DNA from: Neocallimastix lanati (nom. inval.)
Lineage: Eukaryota > Neocallimastigomycota > Neocallimastigomycetes > Neocallimastigales > Neocallimastigaceae
Direction of reading: 5' to 3'
Assembly: GCA_016946835.1 (NCBI GenBank)
Contig: JACVTC010000028.1
Span: forward strand, 634,001 to 698,000
Length of the DNA stretch: 64,000 bases
The notes below the pieces were generated by a model. That model saw nothing but the letters and a program-made list of their open reading frames with translations, was not told the origin of the DNA and made no database searches. Positions 63,548 through 64,000 of this stretch are shown here, in pieces. The position numbers were made by a program, and so were the translations under genes. The stretch's first letter is position 1. Each line of letters begins with the position of its first letter.

Positions 63548-63760
63548 TTAGTAGTTTAAACGTTCGTTTGAGACATTAGCTGAACCACTTGATTCTTCAT
63601 TTAGCATTCTTTGGTATTTCAAATATTCAAAGTGATTAAATTTTGGACAATTATATTTCTTGTGACCTTCTTCGTTACAAAAATAGCACATCTGGACTCT
63701 ATATTTACCTTTATTTCCATCATTATTCAAATTATTATTTTTGAAATTGATATAAAACAA
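63548..63760 (-). pseudogene. Gag nucleocapsid zinc knuckle fragment
   Basis: The CCHC motif CYFCNEEGHKKYNC is a retroviral-type knuckle. No ATG precedes it and capsid-like sequence upstream is missing; the flank to 64000 is A/T-rich and noncoding. Gag is therefore 5'-truncated or joined by an unseen intron beyond the window. Confidence 0.75.
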
Positions 63761-64000
63761 ATATGTGTAGTAACATATTTGTATATTTAATAATAATTAT
63801 TAAATATTAAATTTATATCTTTTTGATAATAATTATTTTATTTTATTTTATTTCAATATATATTATTATAATTATAATAATTATAATACTTTAATTCATA
63901 TAAAATTTATATAGTTCTATATATTAGAATATGTATTTAATATATTACCTATTTCTTATAAATTAAATTATTTATATTAGAAATAGAGAACTCTCTTGTA
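63761..64000. other. A/T-rich sequence at the right edge
   Basis: No coding signal. The last bases, GAGAACTCTCTTGTA, resemble the end of the Ty3 LTR at 5111-5122 and could be part of another LTR, but the window ends there. Confidence 0.3.

Larger units (their letters stand above)
61157..63760 (-). mobile_element. Internally deleted Ty3/gypsy element, second lineage
   Basis: Read on the minus strand: CCHC zinc knuckle, acidic linker, aspartic protease, long Lys/Asn/Ile-rich spacer, integrase C-terminal domain, stop, then the polypurine tract AAGGTGGGA (61158-61166) and TGAATGATATAAAATG as probable LTR start. RT, RNase H and the catalytic integrase core are absent although the frame stays open. 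The integrase C-terminus belongs to a different Ty3 lineage from the element at 1-5122 and has no chromodomain. Confidence 0.8.

Noticed and set aside
1-64000. tRNA or rRNA genes and CRISPR arrays
   Set aside because: No cloverleaf-like G+C patch, rRNA core sequence or spaced identical repeats were found. The tandem repeats lack unique spacers of constant size.

Overview
The window looks like nuclear DNA of an anaerobic gut fungus (Neocallimastigomycota; Piromyces, Neocallimastix or Anaeromyces type). The reasons are the very low G+C with long A/T homopolymers and TTA/TTTA microsatellites, genes split by short AT-rich GT..AG introns, proteins loaded with Asn/Asp/Lys runs, a secreted cysteine-rich GYY-repeat protein of the scaffoldin-like kind typical of gut fungi, and abundant Ty3/gypsy and Ty1/copia debris. 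All function calls come from reading the sequence; nothing was searched.

Layout. 1-5122: a plus-strand Ty3/gypsy chromovirus, 5'-cut by the window edge, with zinc knuckle, protease, RT, RNase H, integrase, chromodomain and a 3' LTR, broken by two frameshifts. 5169-6400: a decayed Ty1/copia element beside it. 6972-9620: an LTR-like direct-repeat pair, a decayed gene with an intact signal peptide, and a 74-bp triplication. 10471-16110: an array of five degenerate repeat units. 16712-22062 (-): an 11-exon POL5/MYBBP1A-family nucleolar protein. 23120-27472 (-): a two-exon secreted, probably GPI-anchored, Cys-rich repeat protein. 31550-32576 (-): a two-exon SNAP-25/Sec9-type SNARE. 34830-36545: copia remnants and a possible short LTR. 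37361-52165 (-): a six-exon gene for a protein of about 4,227 residues. About 52.2-61.1 kb: gene-free A/T minisatellite DNA. 61157-63760 (-): a second Ty3/gypsy lineage that has lost RT, RNase H and the integrase core.

The most interesting locus is the giant minus-strand gene. Joining exons by phase gives one protein with an N-terminal GATA-like zinc finger, several AT-hooks, a Tudor-like and a chromo-barrel-like region, an extended PHD finger, a ZZ finger, another GATA-like finger, and a bacterial-type N4/N6 DNA methyltransferase domain with an FLGRG SAM motif and an HPPY catalytic motif. A second Rossmann-like half follows. It reads as a chromatin-targeted DNA methyltransferase, which is notable because early-diverging fungi are known for abundant N6-methyladenine. 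The other genes are housekeeping (ribosome biogenesis, membrane fusion) or cell surface, and do not form a pathway with it. All non-transposon genes lie on the minus strand.
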